Source: G963664585 sp963664585 (lineage in GTDB: Bacteria; Bacillota; Clostridia; Oscillospirales; Ruminococcaceae). From it: a stretch of DNA of 64,000 bases. This document shows, in pieces, positions 43,226-52,289 of this stretch; position 1 is the first letter of the stretch; each line of letters opens with the position of its first letter. Under the pieces are notes generated by a model. The model searched no databases. It had not been told where the DNA came from and saw only the letters and a program-made list of their open reading frames with translations. The stretch spans positions 1 to 64,000 of the forward strand of contig CAXXEO010000017.1 of NCBI GenBank assembly GCA_963664585.2, written 5' to 3'. The position numbers and the translations under genes are program-made.

Positions 43226-43649
43226 GGCTATCCTCCAGAATCTTAAAGTTGACCTGAGACTGCCTGTGAATGGCGGCGTTTCTTTGTCTATCACCAGATC
43301 TTTTTAGCCTTATTGCCTCCAGTTCCGGTGAAGCTGAAATAAACTCCTCAAATTCCGCCGTATGAGCCGCATCCAAAATGGCCGCTGCACGCGTTTTTTC
43401 GAGGTCGTCCCCCTTCATGACCGCCGCACCCCTGATGCCATCGACCTCGACAAAGCACTCGGTGGCGAGCATCTCTCCCATAAAGAAACGGGAGGACTTT
43501 ACAGGCTCCCTGACCTCGATCATGACCATGGTTTTGGCGGGTGGCTTTGTGACGAACACCTGATGCTTTTGTTCGATGCGACTGGCAAGTGCTATGACCG
43601 TATCCCTGCCGGCAAAGGCAAGCAGGCTGCTGAGAAGCTTCTTATCCAT
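43215..43649 (-). CDS. phnG: PhnG, C-P lyase core subunit
   Basis: 144 residues, including KPPAKTMVMIEVREPVKSSRF and FFMGEMLATECFVEVDG-like family core. Forms the core complex with PhnH, I and J and begins 1 base after the permease gene. Confidence 0.92.
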   Translation of the reverse strand: MDKKLLSSLLAFAGRDTVIALASRIEQKHQVFVTKPPAKTMVMIEVREPVKSSRFFMGEMLATECFVEVDGIRGAAVMKGDDLEKTRAAAILDAAHTAEFEEFISASPELEAIRLKRSGDRQRNAAIHRQSQVNFKILEDSHEE

Positions 43650-43650
43650 G

Positions 43651-44505
43651 CTACACCTTCATCCTTCTTTTGGCGGCGGTTACAAACAGTTCTATCGCAT
43701 AGGCGAACGCAAAGGTAATCAGAACGGCCAGCCCGGCGCGTCCGAATTTATAGCTGTTCATCGCCGCCATAATCGTATAGCCAATACCGCCCGCGCCCAC
43801 CATGCCCAAAATTGAGGCTTCGGAAAAGTTTATTTCAAAGCGCATGGCGGACCATGCGATCAGTCCGGTGAAGGAAGCGGGTAAAACCGCACCGAAAAAC
43901 ACCTGCACCCGGTTTGCCCCTGTCGCTTTAAGAGCTTCGATTGTGCTTTCGGGTACCTCCTCAAAGGTTTGTGCGAATGTTCTTCCAAAAAAAGCGGTCA
44001 CATGAAAGACGAGGCCCACAATCCCAGCCGGCATACCAAAACCAAGGCAGGCTAAAATCAGCAGCACCCAAACCGTTGTTGGAACCGCCCGGACAAAGGA
44101 AAAAATGCCCTGCAGCACTGTGGCCAGCGGCTTGTAGGGGGTGATGTTCCGGGCCGCAAAAGCACCGGCTAAGAGCCCCAATATACTGCCATAGAACGTC
44201 GCCAGAATCGTGACGCAAACCGTCTCTGTGAAGGTTGTCACCGTAATTTCGAACCGTTCCAGACTGAACCTCGTTAGCTCGGAAAGTACTGTCGCCAGTC
44301 TGGGCAGGCGTGAAGCCAGGCGGCTCCAGTCGAGATCAAGAAAGAGCAATGACAGAATCGTTGCTGCCGCTGAAAAAACTAAAAAAAGATAGATAGGCAG
44401 ATCGTTTTTAAGATTGCCCGTTTGAATTTTATTGCCTTTATGCCGGACAACATCCTTTGCTTCAAGCTGCCGCGGCATAGGGGCCACATGCACATTTTCT
44501 CCCAT
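43651..44505 (-). CDS. phnE2: Phosphonate ABC transporter permease PhnE (second)
   Basis: 284 residues with six membrane helices and the binding-protein-dependent permease loop EALKATGANRVQVFFGAVLP (EAA motif). An N-terminal cytoplasmic extension of about 30 residues is polar. It pairs with the other PhnE to form the pore. Confidence 0.92.
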   Translation of the reverse strand: MGENVHVAPMPRQLEAKDVVRHKGNKIQTGNLKNDLPIYLFLVFSAAATILSLLFLDLDWSRLASRLPRLATVLSELTRFSLERFEITVTTFTETVCVTILATFYGSILGLLAGAFAARNITPYKPLATVLQGIFSFVRAVPTTVWVLLILACLGFGMPAGIVGLVFHVTAFFGRTFAQTFEEVPESTIEALKATGANRVQVFFGAVLPASFTGLIAWSAMRFEINFSEASILGMVGAGGIGYTIMAAMNSYKFGRAGLAVLITFAFAYAIELFVTAAKRRMKV

Positions 44506-44522
44506 AGTGAAAATCCTCCTTG

Positions 44523-45320
44523 CTAACCCAGTGTAATGCTTCTTAGATATTCCGTGAGTAGATTTACCGCGATGATCATCACCGCGACCGCTAAAATGAC
44601 AGCACTTGCCGCATGGTAGTTATACTGCTTAATATAGCCTGTCATCAGCAGGCCGATACCGCCTGCCCCGACCATGCCCAGAATTGTCGAGGCACGGATG
44701 TTGGTTTCAATACAGTAGAGAAACCACGAGATAAATCCCGGCAGTGCAGCCGGAATGATACTCTGTGTAATCACGGCCAGGGTGCCCGCACCGGTCGCGC
44801 GAAGGGCCTCAATACTCTCCTCGGCGACCTCGTCGATGGTTTCAATAAACGCCCTCACCAGAAATCCGACGGTGGCGATCATCAGCGCAAGCACTCCGAC
44901 CGACGTCCCAATTCCAAATGCGGCGACCAGAATAAAAGCCCATACAAGGGTAGGGATGTTGCGCAAGACGGAAGCTATAGCGCGTACTACAGCGTTTAGA
45001 GGTTTCATCGCGCATATGGTAGATGAACCCATAAAGGAAAGGAAAAATGCAATGACAGCTGAAACACCTGTCGAGGCAACCGCCATCGTGAAGGTCTGCA
45101 AAGTTGCTTTCGCAAGCTGATCTATTTTCATAAATCTAGGTGGGAGAAAGTCCACAAGGATAAAACGCCAGAACTCCCCTTGGCTTGTCAACGCTGATAC
45201 AGGACTAAAGCCCGTGTACCATGTAGCCCCCGCAAAAACGGCTGACAGAATGATAAAAAATACAATTAACTTTCCTCTTTCACCAGGAGTGGTTATCTGA
45301 ATTTTCTGATCAGTTCGCAT
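44523..45320 (-). CDS. phnE1: Phosphonate ABC transporter permease PhnE (first)
   Basis: 265 residues from ATG 45320, 11 bases after AGGAGG; ATG 45329 is too close to that site. Six helices and EALRATGAGTLAVITQSIIP. Overlaps phnC by 11 bases, indicating coupling. Confidence 0.92.
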   Translation of the reverse strand: MRTDQKIQITTPGERGKLIVFFIILSAVFAGATWYTGFSPVSALTSQGEFWRFILVDFLPPRFMKIDQLAKATLQTFTMAVASTGVSAVIAFFLSFMGSSTICAMKPLNAVVRAIASVLRNIPTLVWAFILVAAFGIGTSVGVLALMIATVGFLVRAFIETIDEVAEESIEALRATGAGTLAVITQSIIPAALPGFISWFLYCIETNIRASTILGMVGAGGIGLLMTGYIKQYNYHAASAVILAVAVMIIAVNLLTEYLRSITLG

Positions 45321-46101
45321 TGACCGCATCTCCTCCTAACATAAGCTGACTGATTGGCTTGCCATAGATTTGTTCGATCATCTCGTCACTGAGCTGCTTG
45401 GCAGGTCCGTCATAGATCACTTTGCCGGCACGCATACCGATGATCCTGTCAGAATACTCGATCGCCACATCCACCTGATGAAGGTTCACAATGCAGGAAA
45501 TAGAATGCTCTTTGGCCAGGCTTCGTATCAAATCCATCACGATATGGGCGCTTGCCGGGTCAAGTGAAGCAATCGGTTCGTCACACAAGAGCAGGACGGG
45601 CTGCTGCATGAGTGCCCTGATAATGCCCACCCGTTGTTTTTGCCCCCCGGAAAGCTCGCTTGCCCTCTGGTACATCAGCGGATGGAGCCCTGTCATTTCC
45701 AACAGTTCAACCGCTCTCTTTTTATCTTCTTCGCTATAGAGGCCAAAGATCGAATCCAAGGTGCTCATATATCCAAGTCTACCATGCATAACATTTTGCA
45801 TAACAGTGAGTCTGTTGACCAAGTTGTAATGCTGAAAGATCATTCCAATGCGTCGGCGAGCATTCTTTACCCCCGACTGTGACATTGCCGAAATCTCGAG
45901 CCCCTCTATGTACACAGAACCCTTAGATGGCTCAACAAGGCGGTTTATGCAGCGAAGAAGTGTGGATTTTCCCGCCCCTGAAGGGCCTATTACACCAATC
46001 ATTTCTCCTTTTTTAACCTGGAAATCGGCACCATCCAGAGCATATTCAGGTGAATTGCCATACCGTTTTGTCAGGTTGGTAACCTTTAAAACTGTTTCCA
46101 T
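45310..46101 (-). CDS. phnC: Phosphonate ABC transporter ATP-binding protein PhnC
   Basis: 263 residues with GPSGAGKSTLLRCINRLVEP, LSGGQKQRVGIIRAL and VLLLCDEPIASLDP. The Q-loop FQHYNLVNRL is typical of PhnC. Powers import of phosphonates. Separated from phnD by an IS30-type insertion. Confidence 0.95.
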   Translation of the reverse strand: METVLKVTNLTKRYGNSPEYALDGADFQVKKGEMIGVIGPSGAGKSTLLRCINRLVEPSKGSVYIEGLEISAMSQSGVKNARRRIGMIFQHYNLVNRLTVMQNVMHGRLGYMSTLDSIFGLYSEEDKKRAVELLEMTGLHPLMYQRASELSGGQKQRVGIIRALMQQPVLLLCDEPIASLDPASAHIVMDLIRSLAKEHSISCIVNLHQVDVAIEYSDRIIGMRAGKVIYDGPAKQLSDEMIEQIYGKPISQLMLGGDAVNAN

Positions 46102-46222
46102 GAAACCTCCTCATCATCGTGCAAGGGGCTGGCTTTTGACTAAACCCCTTGCACTGCGCCGGCGGCTGCAGAACAGGCCGCTCAACGTCATGCTGTTTTT
46201 AAGATCGTGCGTCTAGCAGTGG

Positions 46223-46233
46223 TATAGTTGATT
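46223..46233 (+). repeat. Left end of dispersed element copy 9, split by the IS
   Basis: TATAGTTGATT is the first 11 bases of the left arm. The rest follows after the IS at 47287. Confidence 0.8.
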
Positions 46234-47286
46234 GCTACATTGTCAAGCCAAATGCGACAGTTCGAGCAGAAAGAGCTGGGAAGGTGTATTCCAATAAAGA
46301 CATTTTCGGGGTCTGTTGTTTATAAGCAGAAGAGAAGAAGACAGGTTTTGATGAGAAACAGTGGACAGAACAGTACCTTTCGGAAAGAACTCTCTGAGCA
46401 AACCGTTACCGTACTCATTGCTTCCTCTCTGATGCGGACAATATGGATCAGCGAAATAAAGAGTTAAGCCTAGATCTTTCTGGATTACATCATAACAGGC
46501 AAATTCACCGCCACGATCTGTTGTTGCTGTTTTGAATGTGCCTTGTGGCAATAAAGTGTGCAGGTGCTTGATTGCAGCTTCCATGGAAGCTGCCGTTCGA
46601 TCAGGAATGGGAACGGCTGTATAGAACCTTGTTTTTCGTTCCACAAAGGTGGCCAAGCAACCGCTGGAACCCCTAGAGAAAACCACCGTATCAAGTTCCC
46701 AATGCCCAAATGTTTCTCTGGTATATACCTCTTTGGGTCTCTTGTGGATAGAAGTACCACGAGCATAATGCGCAAGATTTTTACAGCTTCTCTTTTTTCC
46801 ATTACGGCGCAGCACATCTGCGGTGAGTCCGTTCAGTCGTCCGGCATAAAGCCAGTTGTATATGGTTTTAAAGCTCAGTTGGCTTGAAGTAACGGTATGT
46901 GATATTTGTTCTGGCGACCAGGTCTCTTTCAGCTTTTCTGCCACAGCTGCGCACAACTCCTCGTTCCATTTCCCTTGAGGTTTGCTGTTGTGCCGTTTCT
47001 TCTGGTAATCCAGTTGTGCTTCTTCTGCGTTATACGCTCGGGCACCGTAAAAACGTTTCAATTCTCTAGCGATACTGCTGTGGTGACATCCCAGACGTGA
47101 TGCGATTTTCCGGGTCGTATATCCGATTTGACGGAGTTCCTCTATCTTTCCTCGTTCGAATGTTGTAAAATGGTGGTGGCTCATGGCTGCCTCCTTGTGT
47201 GAATGTTGTTGTTGCAAACTCTATTCTACACGTTTTGGCCGCCTTGGGCTATCTTTTTTCTGTCGCATTTCATTTTACAATGTAGC
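46234..47286 (-). mobile_element. IS30-family insertion sequence between phnC and phnD
   Basis: 1053 bp. The 27-bp terminal inverted repeats begin GCTACATTGT and end AAATGCGACAG on both sides (mismatches in the middle). The target GATT is duplicated (46230-46233 and 47287-47290). One transposase gene fills it. It is inserted in a copy of the dispersed repeat within the phn operon and probably interrupts transcription of phnC and beyond, unless it provides a promoter. Confidence 0.9.
46243..47184 (-). CDS. IS30-family transposase
   Basis: 313 residues from ATG 47184 with AGGAGG upstream. N-terminal helix-turn-helix (IGYTTRKIASRLGCHHSSIAREL) and DDE catalytic domain with WELDTVV, TTDRGGEFA and NEYGNGLLREFFPKGT. 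It looks complete. Confidence 0.93.
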   Translation of the reverse strand: MSHHHFTTFERGKIEELRQIGYTTRKIASRLGCHHSSIARELKRFYGARAYNAEEAQLDYQKKRHNSKPQGKWNEELCAAVAEKLKETWSPEQISHTVTSSQLSFKTIYNWLYAGRLNGLTADVLRRNGKKRSCKNLAHYARGTSIHKRPKEVYTRETFGHWELDTVVFSRGSSGCLATFVERKTRFYTAVPIPDRTAASMEAAIKHLHTLLPQGTFKTATTDRGGEFACYDVIQKDLGLTLYFADPYCPHQRGSNEYGNGLLREFFPKGTVLSTVSHQNLSSSLLLINNRPRKCLYWNTPSQLFLLELSHLA

Positions 47287-47341
47287 GATTAACTTGAAAA
47301 TACGTTTTATATATAGCCAGCTTATAAGTTAATTGGCTATA
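47287..47341 (+). repeat. Right part of dispersed element copy 9, without hairpin core
   Basis: GATTAACTTGAAAA runs directly into TACGTTTTATATATAGCC and TTAATTGGCTATA. The roughly 40-bp hairpin core present in the other copies is missing, so the element was about 62 bp before the IS came in. Confidence 0.8.
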
Positions 47342-47401
47342 TGAGCGGCCTTCTGCCTTCCAAACGACAAGCTAATCATTGCAGCCTATCAGAGTACCTC
47401 A

Positions 47402-48364
47402 TTAAGATTTGGGGATAACCTTTTCCATAAGGGCTCGAACATAATCATAGTCGCTGTCGGCAGCCGGAACAAACCTGGCCTTTTCCTCGGGTTTTTTACC
47501 CATCATAAACTGAAAGTAGTCGGCGTTATTATAGTTAAGGAAAAAGCTCTTGATTGCATCTTTTAAATCCTGTGGCAAAGAACCGCGTACGGCCATAGGA
47601 GAGGCGGGTATTTTCTTTGACTCGTGGATCACGGTAACATCACTCGCTTTGACACGTCCGGCAGCGATCTCGGCATCCAGAATATCTGAAGCGATCGGCG
47701 CGGCATCCACATCTCCATTCAGAACCGCCTGCAAACCGTTTTGATGTTTGCCTGAATAGGTAACAGAAGAGAAGAAGGACCCATTTGTGTGCAGGTTGTC
47801 ATTGGTTGTACTTGGAAAGGCGGTCATAAGCTCAAGGGTGGGGACATAGTTTCCAGAGGTAGAGGCCGGATCTACAAAAGCAAAGGTTTTTCCTTTGAGG
47901 TCTGCGAGGGCTTTAATCGGGCTTCCCGCTTTGACAATAATCTTCGAGGTATAACCTGCTTTTGTCTTGTCTCCGTTGGACGCAATTACCGCCAGCGCCT
48001 CGGCACCCGAGCGTTCAGCCGCCTGACAGTAGGAAACCGGTCCATAGAATACAAGGTCGGCCTTGCCGGTTCTCATCGCTTCTACGGCGGCATTGTAGTC
48101 GGCGGCATTGACCTCTGTCACCTTAATGCCCAGAGCGGCAGACAAATCCTTTTCAAGAGTCCCGCGGTATTCCGCCAGCGTATCGCTTGCCTCATTGGGT
48201 AGATAGCACAGCACAATTTGCGAAACAGTATCCTTATATGAGGCCTTTTTAGAAGATTCTCCCGCCGATGCGGATGCACTCGCGGCAGGTGCCACGCTGC
48301 TGCAACCTGTAAACATGACCGATAATGACGTCAATGCAAGGACAAGCGCTAATACTCGTTTCAT
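47402..48364 (-). CDS. phnD: Phosphonate ABC transporter substrate-binding lipoprotein PhnD
   Basis: 320 residues. Lipobox MFTGC, a Ser/Ala-rich linker, then a periplasmic-binding domain with ADLVFYGPVSYCQA, FAFVDPASTSGNYVP and HQNGLQAVLNGDVDAA characteristic of PhnD/PtxB-type proteins. The first gene of the operon, it captures phosphonates for PhnCE. Confidence 0.93.
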   Translation of the reverse strand: MKRVLALVLALTSLSVMFTGCSSVAPAASASASAGESSKKASYKDTVSQIVLCYLPNEASDTLAEYRGTLEKDLSAALGIKVTEVNAADYNAAVEAMRTGKADLVFYGPVSYCQAAERSGAEALAVIASNGDKTKAGYTSKIIVKAGSPIKALADLKGKTFAFVDPASTSGNYVPTLELMTAFPSTTNDNLHTNGSFFSSVTYSGKHQNGLQAVLNGDVDAAPIASDILDAEIAAGRVKASDVTVIHESKKIPASPMAVRGSLPQDLKDAIKSFFLNYNNADYFQFMMGKKPEEKARFVPAADSDYDYVRALMEKVIPKS

Positions 48365-48642
48365 AACTTCTCTCCTTCAAAATAATGATAGAATCGTTTA
48401 CTCCTTTATCATCATAGAGCATGTTATGTGTATTTCTCACCAAGCGCTGGTAAAGTTATTGTATATCATGTGCAAAATGTGAATGTGAAATGTAAAAACA
48501 AAGCGACCTTATTAGGATAAAAATTGAGAGCGAGGCTAGGTATGCTCTATAAAACCGAGCGAAACGAGGACGCAGACCGCGGAGCACATCCTAAGGAGTG
48601 GAACGGGAAATCAATGAGGAGCTTTCGGGGAGGTGAATCCAT

Positions 48643-48861
48643 TTGCTCTACTACACCGCTGACCTGCATATAGGCCATGCAAACATCATCAAGATGTGCC
48701 GCTGCCCCTTTTCGGACGTTGAAGAAATGAATGACGTACTTATTTGTAATTGGAATGATAGTATGACAAATGCCGATACAGTAACCCTTTTTCCACTATT
48801 GCTCCGGAATAGATATAAAATTGAAGCGGGTACCGGATGTATGTGTCCGATACCCGCCTAA
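48643..48861 (+). pseudogene. Truncated metallophosphoesterase
   Basis: From TTG 48643 (GGGAGGTG upstream) the frame reads LYYTADLHIGHANIIKMC and VEEMNDVLICNWND, the N terminus of calcineurin-like phosphoesterases with the DxH metal motif. After about 48 codons the similarity ends in a terminator hairpin. The remainder of the protein (normally 150 or more residues) is absent. Confidence 0.7.
48826..48857 (-). terminator. Terminator of the ABC exporter operon
   Basis: GCGGGTACCGGA / TCCGATACCCGC with an 8-base loop; on the minus strand CTTCAATTTTATAT follows. Confidence 0.75.
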
Positions 48862-48911
48862 TATTTTCTATATAGTATCTTTTCATCCGCGCGAAACAGA
48901 GGGACTTTAGC

Positions 48912-49625
48912 TCATGACAGCTTTTTTGCAAACCGCCCGTATAATACCCGCATCCATAAAAATGACGTCAGCAGAGCCGGAATACTATAAAGATAATTCT
49001 CTTCGATGCAGAGTTTTGCGATCCAAAAGGACGGCAAGATTGAGAAAAGATACGAAACGCCGGAGAGCAGGAAAAATGGAACGGGAAGACCGAGCAAAAT
49101 GACCCCAGAGAGTTTTCCCAGCGCCATGCCTTCCACGCGGTTATGCGAAAACGACACGAGAAGCAGCGAAACAGCAACGCTCAGCAGGCTCGAAAGCGCG
49201 CATGTTAAGAGCAGCGCCGGCAGGGGCCATACGGTCAGCGAAAAAAAACTCATGATGATTGCGGAGGCAAAAATGGAGATGACAGCAGGAAATATGAGCC
49301 GGGATACAATATATCCCCGCTTGCCGACAGGCGTCACGGCCATGTAGGAGGTCATGTTTTCATCGTACTCCGTCAGCATGACCAGGGACGAGACAAAGCA
49401 AATGATATATGGCGTCATGACGGCGAGAAATAGGTCAAACAGCAGATAGTATTCGGAAAGGATCGCCGTCCTGCCGAAGTATCTGCAGAGCACGGCCTCG
49501 GCTGCCGGGACGCCGAAGCGAAAAGCGCAGCCGGCGAGCAGCGGGGCGGCCAGAGCCGCGTAGAGCATGCCGTCTTTTGATATTTGCCGCAAAAACATAC
49601 CGAAGCAGCGCATAAGCGGTCTCAC
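48912..49625 (-). CDS. ABC-2 type membrane protein (second permease)
   Basis: 237 residues with about six hydrophobic helices and no catalytic motif. Overlaps the preceding permease by 4 bases. Most likely forms the export channel with that protein and the ATPase. Substrate unknown. Confidence 0.78.
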   Translation of the reverse strand: MRPLMRCFGMFLRQISKDGMLYAALAAPLLAGCAFRFGVPAAEAVLCRYFGRTAILSEYYLLFDLFLAVMTPYIICFVSSLVMLTEYDENMTSYMAVTPVGKRGYIVSRLIFPAVISIFASAIIMSFFSLTVWPLPALLLTCALSSLLSVAVSLLLVSFSHNRVEGMALGKLSGVILLGLPVPFFLLSGVSYLFSILPSFWIAKLCIEENYLYSIPALLTSFLWMRVLYGRFAKKLS

Positions 49626-50305
49626 AGCCTGACACCTCCCGCGGATTTCAGCATTTTATCCACCGCTCCGCACGCGATGAAGGCAAACAGCGCCGTCCAC
49701 AGCAGTAGGAACAGCAGCGCAGGCAAAGTACTGCCGCACCCCGTACAAAGCACTATCATGCTGACGCCCGGATGGATAAGGAGCCAGCTCTCTTTATACC
49801 AGAAAAGCCAGATAACGGCGGGGACGTTGATCAGGATCTCGGCGGGGATGGTCGCCAGGACGAACTGATTGAGCGTTGTTGTTTTACAGGCGATAATCAG
49901 CCCCACCGACGAAAACAGGCATGAGCAGAGAAATACGCCGGCAATGAAAGCAAGCAAATTTGTTACAATACTTGCCGGAATAACAATCAAAAGACTTACA
50001 ACGGTCGATATGAACCCGATGGAACAGAGCTTTGACAAAACGTATTCCGAAGGCTTAACCGGCGAAACGGCGACGCTATCCAACACCCGCTCGCTTTTTT
50101 CAAAGAGTACGATAGCGCCCATGAAATACAAGCCCATGGCGGCCGGGTCCGAAAAAATCATCAAGATCGCCGCTTTCCCCCTCCACGATTCGGGAAACGC
50201 AAAAAGCAGTCCGATGTACAGAACCGAAAAGAGAAGATAAATGAAATAAAATCCGTATTTGAACTGGAAGCGGATGTCGCCCAGAAGCAGCTTTCTTATT
50301 CTCAT
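49622..50305 (-). CDS. ABC-2 type membrane protein (first permease)
   Basis: 227 residues with about six helices (FYFIYLLFSVLYIGLLFAF at the start; SALEKSERVLDS-like cytoplasmic loop). Overlaps both neighbours by 4 bases. It belongs to exporters related to fluoroquinolone or antibiotic efflux in layout, but specificity is not visible. Confidence 0.78.
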   Translation of the reverse strand: MRIRKLLLGDIRFQFKYGFYFIYLLFSVLYIGLLFAFPESWRGKAAILMIFSDPAAMGLYFMGAIVLFEKSERVLDSVAVSPVKPSEYVLSKLCSIGFISTVVSLLIVIPASIVTNLLAFIAGVFLCSCLFSSVGLIIACKTTTLNQFVLATIPAEILINVPAVIWLFWYKESWLLIHPGVSMIVLCTGCGSTLPALLFLLLWTALFAFIACGAVDKMLKSAGGVRL

Positions 50306-51147
50306 TGCAGCTGCCTCCCCGTAAGCTCAACAAAAATATCGTTGAGCGTCGGTTCGCCCGAATGGATGGACAAAAGCCGGTTTTCGCGGATGAGCCTTAA
50401 AAGCGTTTCGTCCTCCGAGGTTTTGCGGAGTGGAATTTCCGCTCCGATTTCCCTGTCGTTATCCGAATAAGTATAGGTGATCTTTGACGCGCCCCTGCCC
50501 ATGATAAGGCTGCGCGGCGTGTCGAGAGCCCGGATTTCCCCGTCCACGATGAACGCGACCCGGTCGCACAGCTCTGTGGCGTCGTACATGTTGTGCGTCG
50601 TCAGGATAATGGTTTTCCCCTTTGCCTTTTCTTCCAGAATGATGTTCTTCATCGTCCGGGCACTGGACGGGTCAAGTCCGGAGGTCGGTTCGTCGAGAAA
50701 AAGAATTTCTGGATCGTGCAGCAGCGCCTTGATGAAATTCAACCTTGACTTCATGCCCTTTGAAAAGTCCGAGACCTTCTTGTCTGCGTCGTTCATCAGC
50801 CTAACGGAGGTAAGCAGCTCATCGATATCGCGGTGATTCTGATAAAGCGAAGCGAAGAATCGGAGGTTTTCGCGCGCCGTGAGCTTTTCATATAAGCTCG
50901 GGAATTCAAAGTCGACCCCGATGTTTTCGTAGAAGCCGTTATTGTGGCACCTGACTTCCTCGCCATTTACAATAACACTGCCCCTGTAGACGGTGATCAG
51001 ACCGGTCAGGATCTTCTGCAGCGTGCTTTTCCCCGCGCCGGAGGGGCCCAGAAATCCGAATATTTCGCCGGATTTAACCTCAAAGCCCACGTTCTCGATA
51101 AACGGCTTTTTTGTATAACTGAAGCAGAGACCGTTAACTTTTATCAT
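50302..51147 (-). CDS. ABC exporter ATP-binding protein
   Basis: 281 residues. GPSGAGKSTLQ (Walker A), FSKGMKSRLNFIKAL (a variant signature with SKGM in place of SGGQ), LFLDEPTSGLDPSS and TTHNM. Typical of ABC-2 exporters. The gene starts four bases before the end of the tetR gene. Confidence 0.9.
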   Translation of the reverse strand: MIKVNGLCFSYTKKPFIENVGFEVKSGEIFGFLGPSGAGKSTLQKILTGLITVYRGSVIVNGEEVRCHNNGFYENIGVDFEFPSLYEKLTARENLRFFASLYQNHRDIDELLTSVRLMNDADKKVSDFSKGMKSRLNFIKALLHDPEILFLDEPTSGLDPSSARTMKNIILEEKAKGKTIILTTHNMYDATELCDRVAFIVDGEIRALDTPRSLIMGRGASKITYTYSDNDREIGAEIPLRKTSEDETLLRLIRENRLLSIHSGEPTLNDIFVELTGRQLQ

Positions 51148-51746
51148 TGCCTTTCTCCTTCAAACATCTGGATGACGACTCCCCGGATCATGACACGAAG
51201 CGCCTTGTCAAAAACCTCTTCGCCCACTTCCTGTTTATGCAGCAGGGAAATGAAGATGCCCCGTATGGCCGCGCTGAAAACCATGATATTTTCCGCTTTT
51301 ATATCCGGCACCATGCCTACCAGCTCTTCCACCCGGAAATCGTCCTTATCGGTATGAAGCTTTGAGAGTTCTGGCGGCAGCTTCCGGAAAAGCAGCTCCA
51401 GCTCGCCGCTTGTCATTAACTTCAGCAGATAAGAACCGTCCAGCGATTTGTACAGCCTGAATATGATGTCCGTCAGCTTTTCCGCGTCCATGTCGTCTTT
51501 CAGAACGGAGATGTCGGTTATCATTTTTTTTTGGACTTCGTCGTGCAGCGCGCAGAACACGTCGAAAAGCAGGTGCTCCTTGGACTCGTAAAAGAGATAG
51601 AAAGTCCCCTTCGGAATATTCACCCTCTTCACAAGCTCATCCACCGTCGTCCTTCGGATGCCGTACAGGGTAAGGCACTTTTCAGCCTCCTCCATCAGTC
51701 TACTCTTTATATATGCGCGTTCACTGTCGGAAAAAGTTTTAGGCAT
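51144..51746 (-). CDS. TetR-family transcriptional regulator
   Basis: 200 residues from ATG 51746 with AAGGTGG upstream. N-terminal helix-turn-helix (TTVDELVKRVNIPKGTFYLFYESKEHLL). The first gene of the exporter operon, so probably a self-regulating repressor relieved by an exported compound. Confidence 0.9.
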   Translation of the reverse strand: MPKTFSDSERAYIKSRLMEEAEKCLTLYGIRRTTVDELVKRVNIPKGTFYLFYESKEHLLFDVFCALHDEVQKKMITDISVLKDDMDAEKLTDIIFRLYKSLDGSYLLKLMTSGELELLFRKLPPELSKLHTDKDDFRVEELVGMVPDIKAENIMVFSAAIRGIFISLLHKQEVGEEVFDKALRVMIRGVVIQMFEGERQ

Positions 51747-52289
51747 TTTGTTCCACCTTAATAACATATGACTATATTCGTCTGTTTGGTCATAACTATA
51801 GCACGGACGTAACTCGACGTCAATATGAATATGCATGTTCCCAGGTATTCATGTGATCAAAATTATTATCGCCTTAGGTAGAAGAGGCCAGATTGCCAAG
51901 AGCACTATTCGGGCAAATATAGCGATTCACCACAATGCACATATCAATCTTCAAAAAACAATCCGTATCTCTCACTTGCCTCAGTTATGCTCCAGATTCC
52001 AAACACATCCTGCAATATCTTGATGCATGCAAAAATATAAGGTATACTGTTCTATAGAAATGTATTGTCAAGCGGTATGAAAACTTTAGTATTGAACCGT
52101 CAAAGAAGCGGGTGAAAAACGGGGCATTACAAGCCGAACGGCGGCCCTGTATTTGTGCTGACGGAAAGATTGAATAAAGGGTAACCTGTGGCTTATCCCA
52201 AAGGGAACTCCAAAGCCTGCCGATGGAAGGCGTAAAAAAGGGTTAAGCTATCAAAAATCACATATATTTATAAACAAGGGGATGACGAA
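51747..52289. other. Intergenic region with a candidate structured RNA
   Basis: The first part holds the tetR promoter region. From 52097 the plus strand can fold: CCGTCA (52097-52102) pairs with TGACGG (52159-52164) around an inner GGGC/GCCC stem, and later GGGTAA / TTATCCC and GCCT / AGGC pair before the LuxR gene. It is GC-rich compared with its AT-rich surroundings. I could not assign it to a riboswitch or intron class. Confidence 0.35.

Noticed and set aside
552..47341. CRISPR array
   Set aside because: The repeats are far apart, have inverted ends and no regular spacers; no cas genes are seen.
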